Of a stretch of DNA of 64,000 nucleotides, positions 53,686 to 62,552 are shown piece after piece (within the stretch, counting starts at the first letter, position 1; each line of letters begins with the position of its first letter). The DNA is from Alkalihalobacterium chitinilyticum (lineage in GTDB: Bacteria; Bacillota; Bacilli; Bacillales; Bacillaceae_F): assembly GCF_029028005.1 (NCBI RefSeq), contig NZ_JAOTPO010000004.1, positions 186,001 to 250,000 on the forward strand. The letters run 5' to 3'. The translations under genes were made by a program, and so were the position numbers. The notes under the pieces are model-generated. The model made no database searches, was not told where the DNA came from, and saw nothing but the letters and a program-made list of their open reading frames with translations.

Positions 53686-55358
53686 ACAACGTTCTCCTTC
53701 AGTTTGAGTTCCTTAATGGCGTGGTCTACTGAATAGTAATCTATTTGTTTTTCATACCTTCTATTCCAACCCGCCTTTTCGACTAAGTCCCGAACTGGAC
53801 CTTTTATCCCCGTTAAAATACAAGTTACATTCATTTCTTTACAAACGTTCATTATTTCTTCTAGTTGGTCGATTGCTACAGCATCCATATCATTCACAGC
53901 CGACATATCTAAAATGAGCCATTTAACGGGTCTAGTTGTCAAGCATTCTTCGATTTTACTTTCAAGAAAGGACATATTGGCGAAGTAAAGAGAGCGGTCA
54001 ACACGTAAAATAAGAGCATCTTGATAAGTCGTTACTTCAGGGAAGCGTTTTACATTACGAAACACATTTTGCTCTTTTAAATACCCGACTTCCGCTATAT
54101 GAGGATAGGCACTGCGCCAAATGAAAACGACGAGCGAAACGACGATTCCTATTAAAATTCCAATCTCAATTCCAATAAAGAGAGTCAGAAAGAACGTAAC
54201 CGTGAGTACCCAGCCGTCTATTTTTTTTACTTTAAAAAGGTGTTTTGCTTCATTTATATCAATTAGACTATAAACCGCCACGATGATAATGGCGGCTAAA
54301 ACCGCATTCGGCAGGTAGTAGAATAGTGGTGTCAAAAATAATAACGTAATAATGATCAGAACCGCCGATATAATAGAAGCTAGTCCTGTTTTGGCCCCAG
54401 ACTGATAGTTAACGGCTGTCCGGGAAAAACCGCCTGTTACTGGCATTGAGGCGATAAAACTACTAAAAATATTTGCTAAACCTAAACCTTTTAACTCCTG
54501 GTTTGGGTCAACTTTGTATTTCTCTTTTACAGCAATTGCTTTGGCTACAGCTATCGACTCCATAAAGGCGATAAATGAAATCATCAGCGCTGTAGGCAAT
54601 AATACTTGAAATGCTTCGATATTTGCTACTGGTATTGAAAAACTTGGTAAGCCCTTTGGAATATCCCCTACAATTTTTAAACCCATTTCATCTAAGCGAT
54701 AGAAATAGGTAACTAGAATAGAAAACGCTACGACGAATATAGGGCCGGGAACAACAGGAACATACTTCTTCAGGAAAACGAGAATGAGTATACTTGTAAT
54801 ACCAAAGAAAAAGGTTAAAAGGTGTATGTCTGATACACGTTGAAATACTTCCAGGATGAATTGGTGTGTATAATCATGACTTTGTAAATTAACCCCGAGT
54901 AAATGCTTAATTTGACTTAAGGCAATAACAATTGCCGCCGCTGACGTAAAACCGCTAATGACAGCATGTGACAAAAAATTAACGATAAAGCCAGCTTTCG
55001 TTAATCCTAGAACGAGCTGAATGACACCAACCATAAGAGCTAATAAAATAACATAATTTAAGAACTCGGGTGTCCCAGGTTCAACAATGCTGGATACCCC
55101 CGTAAAAACTAATAAAGATACCATCGCCACAGGGCCAACCGCTAATTGTCTTGAGGACGCAAAAATAGCATAAATGAGCAAAGGCACAGTTACTGCATAT
55201 AAACCGATAACCGGATCGATCCCTGCTAACATCGCATAGGCCATTCCTTGAGGGATTAACATAACAGCAACAATCACACCTGCTGAAATATCCCCTTTTA
55301 AAAATCCCCGTTGATAATTTGACATCCAATCAATAATAGGAAACCACTTTTTTAACAT
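53682..55358 (-). CDS. SulP-family anion transporter with STAS domain
   Basis: The 558-residue protein has about 10-12 spans with the SulP signature GVIVAVMLIPQGMAYAMLAG near the start, followed by AVGPVAMVSLL and SMPVTGGFSRTAVNYQSGA, and a C-terminal STAS domain (YQDALILRVDRSLYFANMSFLE, WLILDMSAVNDMDAVAIDQL). SulP carriers move bicarbonate, sulfate or sulfite. Coupling to a carbonic anhydrase suggests bicarbonate, while its place between sulfur genes also allows sulfate or sulfite. ATG 55358 follows AAAGGA; the longer frame lacks a site. Confidence 0.9.
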   Translation of the reverse strand: MLKKWFPIIDWMSNYQRGFLKGDISAGVIVAVMLIPQGMAYAMLAGIDPVIGLYAVTVPLLIYAIFASSRQLAVGPVAMVSLLVFTGVSSIVEPGTPEFLNYVILLALMVGVIQLVLGLTKAGFIVNFLSHAVISGFTSAAAIVIALSQIKHLLGVNLQSHDYTHQFILEVFQRVSDIHLLTFFFGITSILILVFLKKYVPVVPGPIFVVAFSILVTYFYRLDEMGLKIVGDIPKGLPSFSIPVANIEAFQVLLPTALMISFIAFMESIAVAKAIAVKEKYKVDPNQELKGLGLANIFSSFIASMPVTGGFSRTAVNYQSGAKTGLASIISAVLIIITLLFLTPLFYYLPNAVLAAIIIVAVYSLIDINEAKHLFKVKKIDGWVLTVTFFLTLFIGIEIGILIGIVVSLVVFIWRSAYPHIAEVGYLKEQNVFRNVKRFPEVTTYQDALILRVDRSLYFANMSFLESKIEECLTTRPVKWLILDMSAVNDMDAVAIDQLEEIMNVCKEMNVTCILTGIKGPVRDLVEKAGWNRRYEKQIDYYSVDHAIKELKLKENVV

Positions 55359-55381
55359 GATGAAAATCCTTTCTGGGCTCC

Positions 55382-55939
55382 TTATTCCATTGGCCCGTTC
55401 CAATGAGAGATACCAGGGATTACATTCCAAACTTTTTTAAATCCATTCTTTTCTAATAAATGACAAGCAAAATCACTGCGATTTCCCGTTCTGCAGATAA
55501 CATAAATATCTTCTTCTCTAGCTAATTCATCTAGACGAAGCTTTAATTCACCTAGTGGAATAGACACTGATCCAGGAATATGTTTAAATTCAAATTCTAA
55601 TTCTTCACGTACATCAAGAACCGTTATCAAATGATCTTGAATTTTACTTATTAACTCATCGTTAGAGATAATTCGTGGATGTAAGTACTTATCATTCTGT
55701 GCATCTTTTCCTTTACGAATGTAGTGAACAAACACATTATCATTAGCTAAACCATCCATGTATTCATGACCTGTATAACTCGCCCATTCCTTCAACTCTA
55801 TAAAACAATCAACTTCTGTCGAAACCACTTCTAGAATTTCCCCTTCATCCATTTCAGATAAAGCTTTTTTCACGTGAACTACAGGTACAGGAGATTGTTC
55901 TCCTTGAATATCAATGGTTTTCGTCACCTTTACGTCCAT
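55382..55939 (-). CDS. TusA-like domain fused to a rhodanese
   Basis: Residues about 1-75 form a TusA-like fold (KTIDIQGEQSPVPVVHVKKA, EGEILEVV) in which the sulfur-carrying Cys of CPxP is Ser (QSPVP). Another Cys occurs at VDCFIE. Residues about 90-185 form a rhodanese domain with active-site loop VICRTGNRSDF and LDVREELEFEFKHIPGS. The rhodanese Cys should carry persulfide; the TusA part cannot use the usual Cys. ATG 55939 follows GAGGTG. It leads the operon with SulP and carbonic anhydrase. Confidence 0.88.
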   Translation of the reverse strand: MDVKVTKTIDIQGEQSPVPVVHVKKALSEMDEGEILEVVSTEVDCFIELKEWASYTGHEYMDGLANDNVFVHYIRKGKDAQNDKYLHPRIISNDELISKIQDHLITVLDVREELEFEFKHIPGSVSIPLGELKLRLDELAREEDIYVICRTGNRSDFACHLLEKNGFKKVWNVIPGISHWNGPME

Positions 55940-56063
55940 ATTTTTCACCTCTTCGTTCTTTCCAATTTCTACTCCCTATAAAAGAACCGCTTAAGTGTTT
56001 ATCAACTGAAATCTACTGAATAAAACTCGCCTATACAACCGCTCCAATAGATTGTTGAATACA

Positions 56064-56096
56064 AGTAACTGCTCCTATTCATAAGCAGCAGTTACT
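56064..56096 (-). terminator. Terminator separating the two sulfur transcription units
   Basis: AGTAACTGCT and AGCAGCAGTTACT form an imperfect stem between the DUF1641 stop and the TusA-rhodanese start. It lacks a strong T-tract. Confidence 0.5.
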
Positions 56097-56112
56097 CGAT
56101 CACCTATAGTTT

Positions 56113-56721
56113 TTATTGCTCTAGTTTTTTTATCGTTGCTGCACTCGTTTGTAATAGGCGCTGGATTGCTGGTTCCTTTAATAATCCCATGAGTCCAAAA
56201 ATGCCAACTGGCTTTTGTTCGGTTGAACTAACTTCGTTATAAGCTTCATTGGATACTTCCAATAGTTTAGGCATTGCTTTCATCATTGGTGATTGGAGTA
56301 GTTGATCACTTAGTTCCGTTAGTTGGTTAAGCTTCTTTGTCGCGTGATCAATTGTCGTTTCCGTTACCGCATCAACAAGTATGCCTGAAGCTTCAGCGAG
56401 GTCAAGAAGCTTTTCCAGAGTACCGTTTTCAGCTAAATCCCCCAAACGATCTAACATTGGAAGGAGTTTCTCACCCACTGTAATGAGCTCGTCTAACATC
56501 TTAAATAGTTCTGGTCTTTCGATAAGTTCCAATAGCACTGCCGCTTTTTCGATTTTCTTTGTTAAATTTTCAATCGTTTCACTCGTTAACGCATCTGATG
56601 CAATTTTGACCATCGTTAACGCATCGTCTAGCACTTCTGCTTTAGATAGGAGTGAACTTAGCACTTCAGGGTCAAGATTTTGCAGCACTTCTCTTTGGTC
56701 TTTCTCTAATACTTTTGTCAT
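56113..56721 (-). CDS. DUF1641 protein linked to the flavoprotein
   Basis: The 202-residue protein is mostly helical and acidic-basic patterned (LLSKAEVLDDALTMVKIASDAL, LLELIERPELFKMLDELITVGE, QSPMMKAMPKLLEVSNEAY). DUF1641 proteins often follow sulfide:quinone-reductase-like genes in Bacillus, and here the gene starts 30 bases after that flavoprotein. No catalytic residues are evident; an accessory or membrane-tethering role is a guess. Confidence 0.8.
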   Translation of the reverse strand: MTKVLEKDQREVLQNLDPEVLSSLLSKAEVLDDALTMVKIASDALTSETIENLTKKIEKAAVLLELIERPELFKMLDELITVGEKLLPMLDRLGDLAENGTLEKLLDLAEASGILVDAVTETTIDHATKKLNQLTELSDQLLQSPMMKAMPKLLEVSNEAYNEVSSTEQKPVGIFGLMGLLKEPAIQRLLQTSAATIKKLEQ

Positions 56722-56751
56722 ACTGTCACCCTCTTCCTCTTAAAGAATTTA

Positions 56752-57894
56752 TTATAAAATTCCTTTTAAGTTAATCCAGTGGGCGTTATTATAGGATAGC
56801 TTAGCCCAATGTACCGCTTTAGATGGTGTGACAGGCTTTGGTGGTTGTTCATAGTTGAAAGCGATATACGTTGCTTTGTGCAACCCGGTTTCAATAAAAC
56901 AGAAAACTTTTCCGTTGTAGCGTTTATTTGCTTGCCCACCATCGATCATACTGATTAAATTTTCTGCTAAAATTTCAACCTCAAAGTGTGCGGTCGAACC
57001 TGCTTTACTAATTGGTAGATTTGTAGCGTCACCGATAACAAAAATATTGTCGTGATCTACATGATTTAAATATTGACGGTCTGTCGGCAGCCACCCTTCA
57101 TCATTGTCCGTTAACGAAGATTTAACCGTTACATCGGCTCCTTTATGGGGAGGGATCATGACGAGTAAATCAAAAGGAACTCGAGTATCATCAAGAGCGA
57201 CTACTTCTTTCTTTTCTGCATCAACATGGTCAATCATAAAGAACGTTTCAATGTTAATGTTTCGCTCTGTATATTCTTTTGTGGCAAGCTTTGCGACAGA
57301 CTCAGTTCCATACGGTTTTTGAAGTGGATAGCAGTACGTAATGTTTGTTTTTTCTCGGATTCCTTTTTCTCGAGCCCAATCATCAAACATCATCGTAAAT
57401 TCTAGTGGAGCAACCGGACATTTATGCGGTAGACCAACTGCCATTACAACGTTTCCACCTTCAAACTCTTCCATCGCTTTTTGTAGTTTCTTAGCTCCAT
57501 CTAACGTGTAGAAAATGTGGCCTGCTTCTTCTAATCCCGGTACTTCTTCCACAGCAGGTCTTGAACCGGTTGCAATAATCAAGTAATCATATGAAAACGT
57601 TTTACCTGATTTCGTCTTCACCTGTTTTTGCTCAGTTGAAAATTGAGTTGCTTCATCAAATACAATATCTATTAAAGGCGACACAACCTCTTTAACGGGT
57701 CGGATAATTTCTTCTTCTGTCTTTAGTCCGAATGGGATATATAAAAGTCCGGGCTGGTAAAGGTGTTCTTTTTTATCACTAATCATAGTTACGCTTACAT
57801 CACCGTTCTTCAGCTTCTCTCCCATTCCTTTTGCAAGCGCGTTAGCCATCATCGTTCCAGCTGTGCCACCACCGATAATTACGACTTTTTTCAT
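56752..57894 (-). CDS. Sulfide:quinone oxidoreductase-like flavoprotein
   Basis: The 380-residue pyridine-nucleotide-disulfide-type flavoprotein has FAD-binding IIGGGTAGTMMANALAKG at the start, IIATGSRPAVEEVPGL near residue 109, and NIFVIGDATNLPISKAGS near residue 288. Cys residues in GLPHKCPVAPLEF near residue 160 and KVFCFIETG near residue 335 are placed like the catalytic pair of SQR and flavocytochrome c sulfide dehydrogenase. It would oxidise sulfide to polysulfide or persulfide and reduce the quinone pool at the membrane. Confidence 0.88.
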   Translation of the reverse strand: MKKVVIIGGGTAGTMMANALAKGMGEKLKNGDVSVTMISDKKEHLYQPGLLYIPFGLKTEEEIIRPVKEVVSPLIDIVFDEATQFSTEQKQVKTKSGKTFSYDYLIIATGSRPAVEEVPGLEEAGHIFYTLDGAKKLQKAMEEFEGGNVVMAVGLPHKCPVAPLEFTMMFDDWAREKGIREKTNITYCYPLQKPYGTESVAKLATKEYTERNINIETFFMIDHVDAEKKEVVALDDTRVPFDLLVMIPPHKGADVTVKSSLTDNDEGWLPTDRQYLNHVDHDNIFVIGDATNLPISKAGSTAHFEVEILAENLISMIDGGQANKRYNGKVFCFIETGLHKATYIAFNYEQPPKPVTPSKAVHWAKLSYNNAHWINLKGIL

Positions 57895-57909
57895 GTTTCT
57901 CCCACCTTC

Positions 57910-58155
57910 CTACTTGTTAATACGAACTTGGATGCGGTAATAACCATCTTCCTTTTCTTGTCCAATATAATCGTGGTTAAATTTTTTCGCCCACTCTGGT
58001 ACGTCTTTAAGAGAACCTTCCTCATTCGTCCATAACTCTAGAACATCTCCACCATTTGCTGTTTTTGCTTTTTTCATTAGTTCTACTAACGGTCCTGGAC
58101 AGAAAGCTCCTTTTGCATTAATGATTGTTACGTTTTCTTGTACTAACATCATCAT
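57910..58155 (-). CDS. TusA-family sulfur carrier
   Basis: The 81-residue protein has the intact motif AKGAFCPGPLVELMKKAKTA with the persulfide Cys near residue 19, followed by VLELWTNEEGSLKDVPEWAK. It starts at one of three consecutive ATG codons after GAGGAG; the exact one is undecided. It is first in the TusA-SQR-DUF1641 unit and likely takes persulfide sulfur to or from the rhodanese proteins. Confidence 0.88.
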   Translation of the reverse strand: MMMLVQENVTIINAKGAFCPGPLVELMKKAKTANGGDVLELWTNEEGSLKDVPEWAKKFNHDYIGQEKEDGYYRIQVRINK

Positions 58156-58469
58156 TCACTCCTCATCTTTTTTTTTATATTAACTACGTGACAATAGTAG
58201 ATTACATCAGAATGTAAGCGATTTATATCAGGTAACTCACGTATCTTTTATGGACGCCGTTCACATTTTAGACACAAAATTGTAACGATTTAAAAAGCAA
58301 GATCTTGCGGAGGTTTATTTGCTTAAAGCAAGCGCTCTCCCTTACTCGGGGGTTTTTGCGCCGTACAAAAGCCGGCTGCAAAAGACGTGTAACTCTCAGT
58401 TCGAAATGCTACTGTCGTATTGGAGTTATACTCTAAAGGACGGCCATTTAGTTCACGGGTCAATCAAGT

Positions 58470-58605
58470 GAACAGTTCTCTCGAGGTTTCATCCGATAAT
58501 AACAATTGGTTCACGTTTGAGGGGAAATTAGGTGACCTCACTAACGATACCAACGCTTTCATGTGCACGCGAGGAAAATACTAGGAGATTCTATCAACCT
58601 AATAT
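58470..58605. repeat. Decayed tandem copies of the 52-53-bp repeat
   Basis: One copy starts at 58520 (AGGGGAAATTAGGTGACC...CATGTGCACGC) and the next at 58572 (AGGAAAATACTAGGAGATTC). A poorer copy precedes them (TTTCATCCGATAAT...TTGGTTCACG). They align with the pair at 5644-5749. Confidence 0.6.
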
Positions 58606-58737
58606 TTAGTAATTAGTGCTCCAGTGTCAGTCTTGGCTTGTAAGACAGCTCCAACCAAGCTAATTAAGGTTAATAGTCTACTCATAGAGTAAAGCAACAA
58701 TCTTAATAAAAATTATCCCTTAAGAAAGAATAAACCA

Positions 58738-58785
58738 AGTACCCAGCACCCGAACATGATCGACGGCGCTAGGCACTTTGCGTTA
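58738..58785. repeat. Decayed GGTACC-type palindrome, copy 6
   Basis: AAGTACCCAGCACCCG pairs with several mismatches to CGGCGCTAGGCACTTT, and GTTACC follows. Spacing and core bases fit the family seen intact at 9780, 14316, 17099, 31759 and 41618. Confidence 0.5.
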
Positions 58786-58843
58786 CCTTATCTAGATTCT
58801 TAGCAAAAGTAATTCAGACCCTTCTAGTCTCCTCCCATTCACA

Positions 58844-59977
58844 TTAACTCGTATGATGAACTGCACAACGGTTCGGACCTATTTCTAATTCTTGTTTGCG
58901 CTCTTGATCTGCAGTCTCGACACCACGATTGATCGAAATAATTTCCTCGAAGTTAGGCGGCTTTACAGAACTTGCTGATTTTTCAACTTGAGAAATAAAG
59001 TCCTCTTTATCCGTATCGAACATCGTTTTATTTTGCTCACGAACTTTACCTAAGGTTTGTCCAATATAATTGTCTGCATTTCTTTCCGTTTCATAATCGG
59101 CATAATGCGCTGGAAGAACGATCACATCATCCGCAATTTGAGCCACTTTATCATAGACCGTATGGTAGAGATCATCGGCCCACTCTTTCACTTTTCCACC
59201 TAAATCTGGACGGCCTAAGCCACTAACAAAGATCGTATCTCCAGAGAATAATAGCTTCTTATTTACAAAGAAAGAGACACTTCCTGGTGTATGACCTGGT
59301 GTTTTAATCGCTAATACTTCGACAACCGCATCTTCAAATTCAATTTTTTCATAGTTTTCTAGAGGATTGAATTCAAAGACAGCTCCTTCACTCTTCATGA
59401 TGTAATATTGTGCTCCAGTTTTTTGAGACAGCTCATAACCACCTGATAAATGATCGGCATGAAGATGCGAGTCGACTATATGGGCAATCTCCACATGATG
59501 TCGTTTCGCTGCTGCTTCATACAGATCAACAAAGCGAAGCGGGTCTACAATTAACATTTTATCGCCTGAAATGACATAGTAAGATAAACAACCTTTTCCG
59601 ACTCGAATAAGCTGGTATACTTTAATTTTTTCGTCTTCATACACTTTAGCTTCGTACAAATACTCACTCCATGATCTCATGCCTCCTGCTAAATAAAACG
59701 TGCGGAGCCCTTCTTCCTCAAGTTGTTCGGCAACAAATTTAGAAGAACCTTCTTTTGCACAGACGACAAGAATATCTTGATCTTTTGGCAGCTGGTCGAG
59801 ATGCTGATCAACTCCGTCTAAAAAATCAAAGTACGGAATATTTACAGATGTTATTTTTTCTCCTTCAATTTTCCAGTCTGTATAGTCCTCATTGTTTCTT
59901 ACATCTAAAATAAATAATTGTTTTTTGTTTAAAATGTACTCAAATACTTGTGCAGATTGCATTGATTTTTGTGTCAT
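58844..59977 (-). CDS. Rhodanese fused to a metallo-beta-lactamase-fold persulfide dioxygenase
   Basis: Residues about 10-100 are a rhodanese domain (LDVRNNEDYTDWKIEGEK, with Cys in DILVVCAKEGSSKF). From about residue 120 a beta-lactamase fold carries IVDSHLHADHLSGGYEL, GHTPGSVSFF, SGDTIFVSGLGRPDLGG and LPAHYADYE, the iron ligand and substrate region of ETHE1/CstB persulfide dioxygenases. Such enzymes oxidise glutathione, bacillithiol or CoA persulfide to sulfite. Here the rhodanese is N-terminal rather than C-terminal. ATG 59977 follows GGAGGT. It is next to cydS, 68 bases on. Confidence 0.88.
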   Translation of the reverse strand: MTQKSMQSAQVFEYILNKKQLFILDVRNNEDYTDWKIEGEKITSVNIPYFDFLDGVDQHLDQLPKDQDILVVCAKEGSSKFVAEQLEEEGLRTFYLAGGMRSWSEYLYEAKVYEDEKIKVYQLIRVGKGCLSYYVISGDKMLIVDPLRFVDLYEAAAKRHHVEIAHIVDSHLHADHLSGGYELSQKTGAQYYIMKSEGAVFEFNPLENYEKIEFEDAVVEVLAIKTPGHTPGSVSFFVNKKLLFSGDTIFVSGLGRPDLGGKVKEWADDLYHTVYDKVAQIADDVIVLPAHYADYETERNADNYIGQTLGKVREQNKTMFDTDKEDFISQVEKSASSVKPPNFEEIISINRGVETADQERKQELEIGPNRCAVHHTS

Positions 59978-60045
59978 GAAAATTACCTCCAATAGTTTGT
60001 TTTATAGTTTTTTTATGATCAAGAAGTTGAGAACCTTCTATCACC

Positions 60046-60141
60046 CTATGACTTTGGTTGACGTGCGCCCCATATAAATAAGATCGCTACTGATATAACA
60101 ATGGTAAGAAGTGGTGCAACCATGATGAGGAAAAAGTTCAT
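60046..60141 (-). CDS. cydS: Cytochrome bd oxidase small subunit
   Basis: A 31-codon gene starts one base after the cydB stop, with AAGGTGG as ribosome site. The product is a single span (MNFFLIMVAPLLTIVISVAI) with a Trp and a short basic tail. Length, position and the start FLIMxAP closely resemble the CydS subunit seen in the Geobacillus bd oxidase structure, which caps the heme region. Its size hides it from ordinary gene calling. Confidence 0.85.
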   Translation of the reverse strand: MNFFLIMVAPLLTIVISVAILFIWGARQPKS

Positions 60142-60142
60142 A

Positions 60143-61198
60143 TTAAACCACCTTCCTTTCATCTTCGTCGTGTTCGTCTACTTTAACCGTTTCACCTTTC
60201 ACATAAGAAGCGTCGAATAAAAATAGTTTCATCAACATGTACAGCGAAGGAATTAACAGAAAGAGTCCCGCAATAAACGCTATGATTAAAGCTTGCGCCA
60301 TCGTTTCATTCGTAAAGCCATCATAGATGTTAATATACGGATACAGCAGGTACGGTAAATGAGAAACCCCGTATCCAAAAAACGCAAAAGCAAATTGAAA
60401 CATTACGAATACGAACGCAAGTCCATACCGCTTCCCTTTCCAAATGTAATACACTGCCCCTAAGAAGAATATCAGTGACAGTATAAACATCCAGCCGACA
60501 TCGACCATGTTTTGAAAGTGCTCAGGGTTGTGATTGTTTAGCGCGAAAAATACGAGCACACTAGCAATGATTGTCGGTGTTGCCCAAGTCAGTGCATAGT
60601 TACGCAAAAGCTGGAGCGCTTCATAATCCCTCGCTTTGTTTGCATAATAGCTTAGAAAGGCTGACGAAATAAACAGGACACTAACAATCGATAATAAGAC
60701 GACACTCCAAGAATACATATTTGTGAAAAGCTCTTTAAACTGCAACAGTACCTTTCCATTCTCAACGGTAATGAACCCACCTTCTGAAATCGTTAATACA
60801 ACCGATAATGACGCTGGTATTAACAGACCCGTAGCTCCGTATAGAAACGAATACACTTTACTATCCTTGGCACCATACGTTCCAAAGGCATAGTAAGAAC
60901 CACGAATGGCTAATAAAATAATCGCTACACTTCCTGGAATGAGTAATGCTGTCCCAAAATAATAAGCGGTGTCTGGGAAAAAGCCGATAATACCTACAAA
61001 GAAGAACACTAAGAATACATTCGTCACTTCCCAAACAGGTGAAAGATATCGCTGAATTAAGTCATTCATAATATGATTTTTATTTGTTAATTTACTATAG
61101 TAGTTAAAGAAGCCAGCTCCAAAATCAATCGAAGCTACAATCAAATAACCATATAAAAAGATCCAAAGAACTGTAATACCAATCATTTCATAGCTCAT
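60143..61198 (-). CDS. cydB: Cytochrome bd quinol oxidase subunit II
   Basis: The 351-residue subunit has about eight to nine spans and the usual start YEMIGITVLWIFLYGYLIVASIDFGAGF, with the conserved Asp near residue 26. It pairs with CydA in the membrane. It begins 16 bases after cydA with AAAGGAGGTGAT upstream, and ends one base before cydS. Confidence 0.93.
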   Translation of the reverse strand: MSYEMIGITVLWIFLYGYLIVASIDFGAGFFNYYSKLTNKNHIMNDLIQRYLSPVWEVTNVFLVFFFVGIIGFFPDTAYYFGTALLIPGSVAIILLAIRGSYYAFGTYGAKDSKVYSFLYGATGLLIPASLSVVLTISEGGFITVENGKVLLQFKELFTNMYSWSVVLLSIVSVLFISSAFLSYYANKARDYEALQLLRNYALTWATPTIIASVLVFFALNNHNPEHFQNMVDVGWMFILSLIFFLGAVYYIWKGKRYGLAFVFVMFQFAFAFFGYGVSHLPYLLYPYINIYDGFTNETMAQALIIAFIAGLFLLIPSLYMLMKLFLFDASYVKGETVKVDEHDEDERKVV

Positions 61199-61214
61199 GT
61201 CCTATCACCTCCTT

Positions 61215-62552
61215 TTAACTGATACGTCGTTGCTCTTCTTTTAACTCCACTTCAGGCGTGTTGTTCTTAAACATCTTTCGTAAAACAATTGAACAAGATA
61301 CTGCTAGAATGACATAGACGATTGAAAAAATAATGAGCATCGTATCGACATGATCAGCTGTTGTAGCTCCCTCTGCTGTTTTCATAACCCCTACTAAGAT
61401 CCAAGGTTGCCTCCCTACTTCAGCAAGGATCCACCCGACCTCAATAGCTATCATAGCTAGCGGTCCGCCAATGATAATCGACCATAACAGAGGCTTGTTG
61501 TACAAATACTCCTTCTTCCATTTGGCTAACACGATATAAATAATTGCAACAGCGGCTAAATACATACCAATGGCTACCATGATGTCGAACATATAATGGA
61601 TCCATAATGGAGGCACTTCATCTGCTGGAAATTCATTCAACCCAATAACTTCAGCACTTGGTGAACCATGAGCAAGAATACTTAGCCCATATGGAATTTC
61701 GATCCCGTATTTGAGTTCATTGTCTTCTGTTAAAATGCCCCCTAAATGAAGCGGTGCTTCTGTCGTTGTTTCAAAATGTAATTTCGCTGCAGCTAATTTC
61801 TCAGGTTGATATTCTGCTAGAAATTTTCCAGATAAGTCCCCAATCACAACGGTCGCAATGGAAAATACAAGTGCAGCCACCATCGTTAATTGAAGCGCTT
61901 TCTTGTGATACACATGGTTTCTCCCTTTTACGATTTGATACGCAGAAATCATTGCCAAAATAAATGCCGAGGTTAGATAACTAGTAATGAGAACGTGGGC
62001 AACTTTTGTTGGCATAGCTGGCGTAAACATCGCTGCGATCGGATCAATATTCGTAATGACTCCATCCACTAAAGTAAAACCTTGTGGGGTATTCATAAAA
62101 GCATTCACCGTCGTAATAAAAAATGCTGACGCTGATGCACCAATTACAATTGGAATTACTAATAAAAAGTGTCGCATTCTACTCTTAAAACGATCCCACG
62201 TATAAAGATAAATCCCTAAGAAAATCGCCTCAAAGAAAAATGCAAAGGTTTCCATAAATAACGGTAACGCTATCGTTTGTCCTGCAACTTGCATGAAGTT
62301 TGGCCATAGCAAGCTTAGTTGCAATGCGATTGCCGTTCCTGTTACAACACCTACTGCAACCGTGACGACGAAACCGCGGGCCCAGCGCCTTGCTAATAAC
62401 GTATAATGAGGGTCTTTCCGCTTTATTCCCATCCATTCCGCTAATGCGATCATAACGGGAACACCTACACCGATCGTGGCAAAAATAATATGAAACACTA
62501 ACGTAAAGGATGTAAGTATGCGGCTATATATGACCGGATCGTACTCAAACAT
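61215..62552 (-). CDS. cydA: Cytochrome bd quinol oxidase subunit I
   Basis: The 445-residue subunit binds hemes b558, b595 and d. His near residue 18 (FTLVFHIIFATIGVG) should ligate one heme, METFAFFFEAIFLGIYLYTWDR near residue 90 carries the conserved Glu residues of the proton path, and GWILAEVGRQPWILVG is the standard C-terminal signature. The Q-loop is short, as in Bacillus. It reduces O2 to water with quinol electrons and is known in E. coli to be insensitive to sulfide. GAAAGGAGA precedes the ATG. Confidence 0.95.
   Translation of the reverse strand: MFEYDPVIYSRILTSFTLVFHIIFATIGVGVPVMIALAEWMGIKRKDPHYTLLARRWARGFVVTVAVGVVTGTAIALQLSLLWPNFMQVAGQTIALPLFMETFAFFFEAIFLGIYLYTWDRFKSRMRHFLLVIPIVIGASASAFFITTVNAFMNTPQGFTLVDGVITNIDPIAAMFTPAMPTKVAHVLITSYLTSAFILAMISAYQIVKGRNHVYHKKALQLTMVAALVFSIATVVIGDLSGKFLAEYQPEKLAAAKLHFETTTEAPLHLGGILTEDNELKYGIEIPYGLSILAHGSPSAEVIGLNEFPADEVPPLWIHYMFDIMVAIGMYLAAVAIIYIVLAKWKKEYLYNKPLLWSIIIGGPLAMIAIEVGWILAEVGRQPWILVGVMKTAEGATTADHVDTMLIIFSIVYVILAVSCSIVLRKMFKNNTPEVELKEEQRRIS

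Larger units (their letters stand above)
58156..58843. other. 690-base intergenic region with decayed repeats and no clear gene
   Basis: Contains tandem copies of the 52-53-bp repeat (58470-58605) and a decayed copy of the GGTACC palindrome (58738-58785). CCC-TTACT-CGGGGG followed by TTTTT near 58345 could be a weak plus-strand terminator. GC-rich stretches around 58360-58380 were not explained. Confidence 0.45.
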
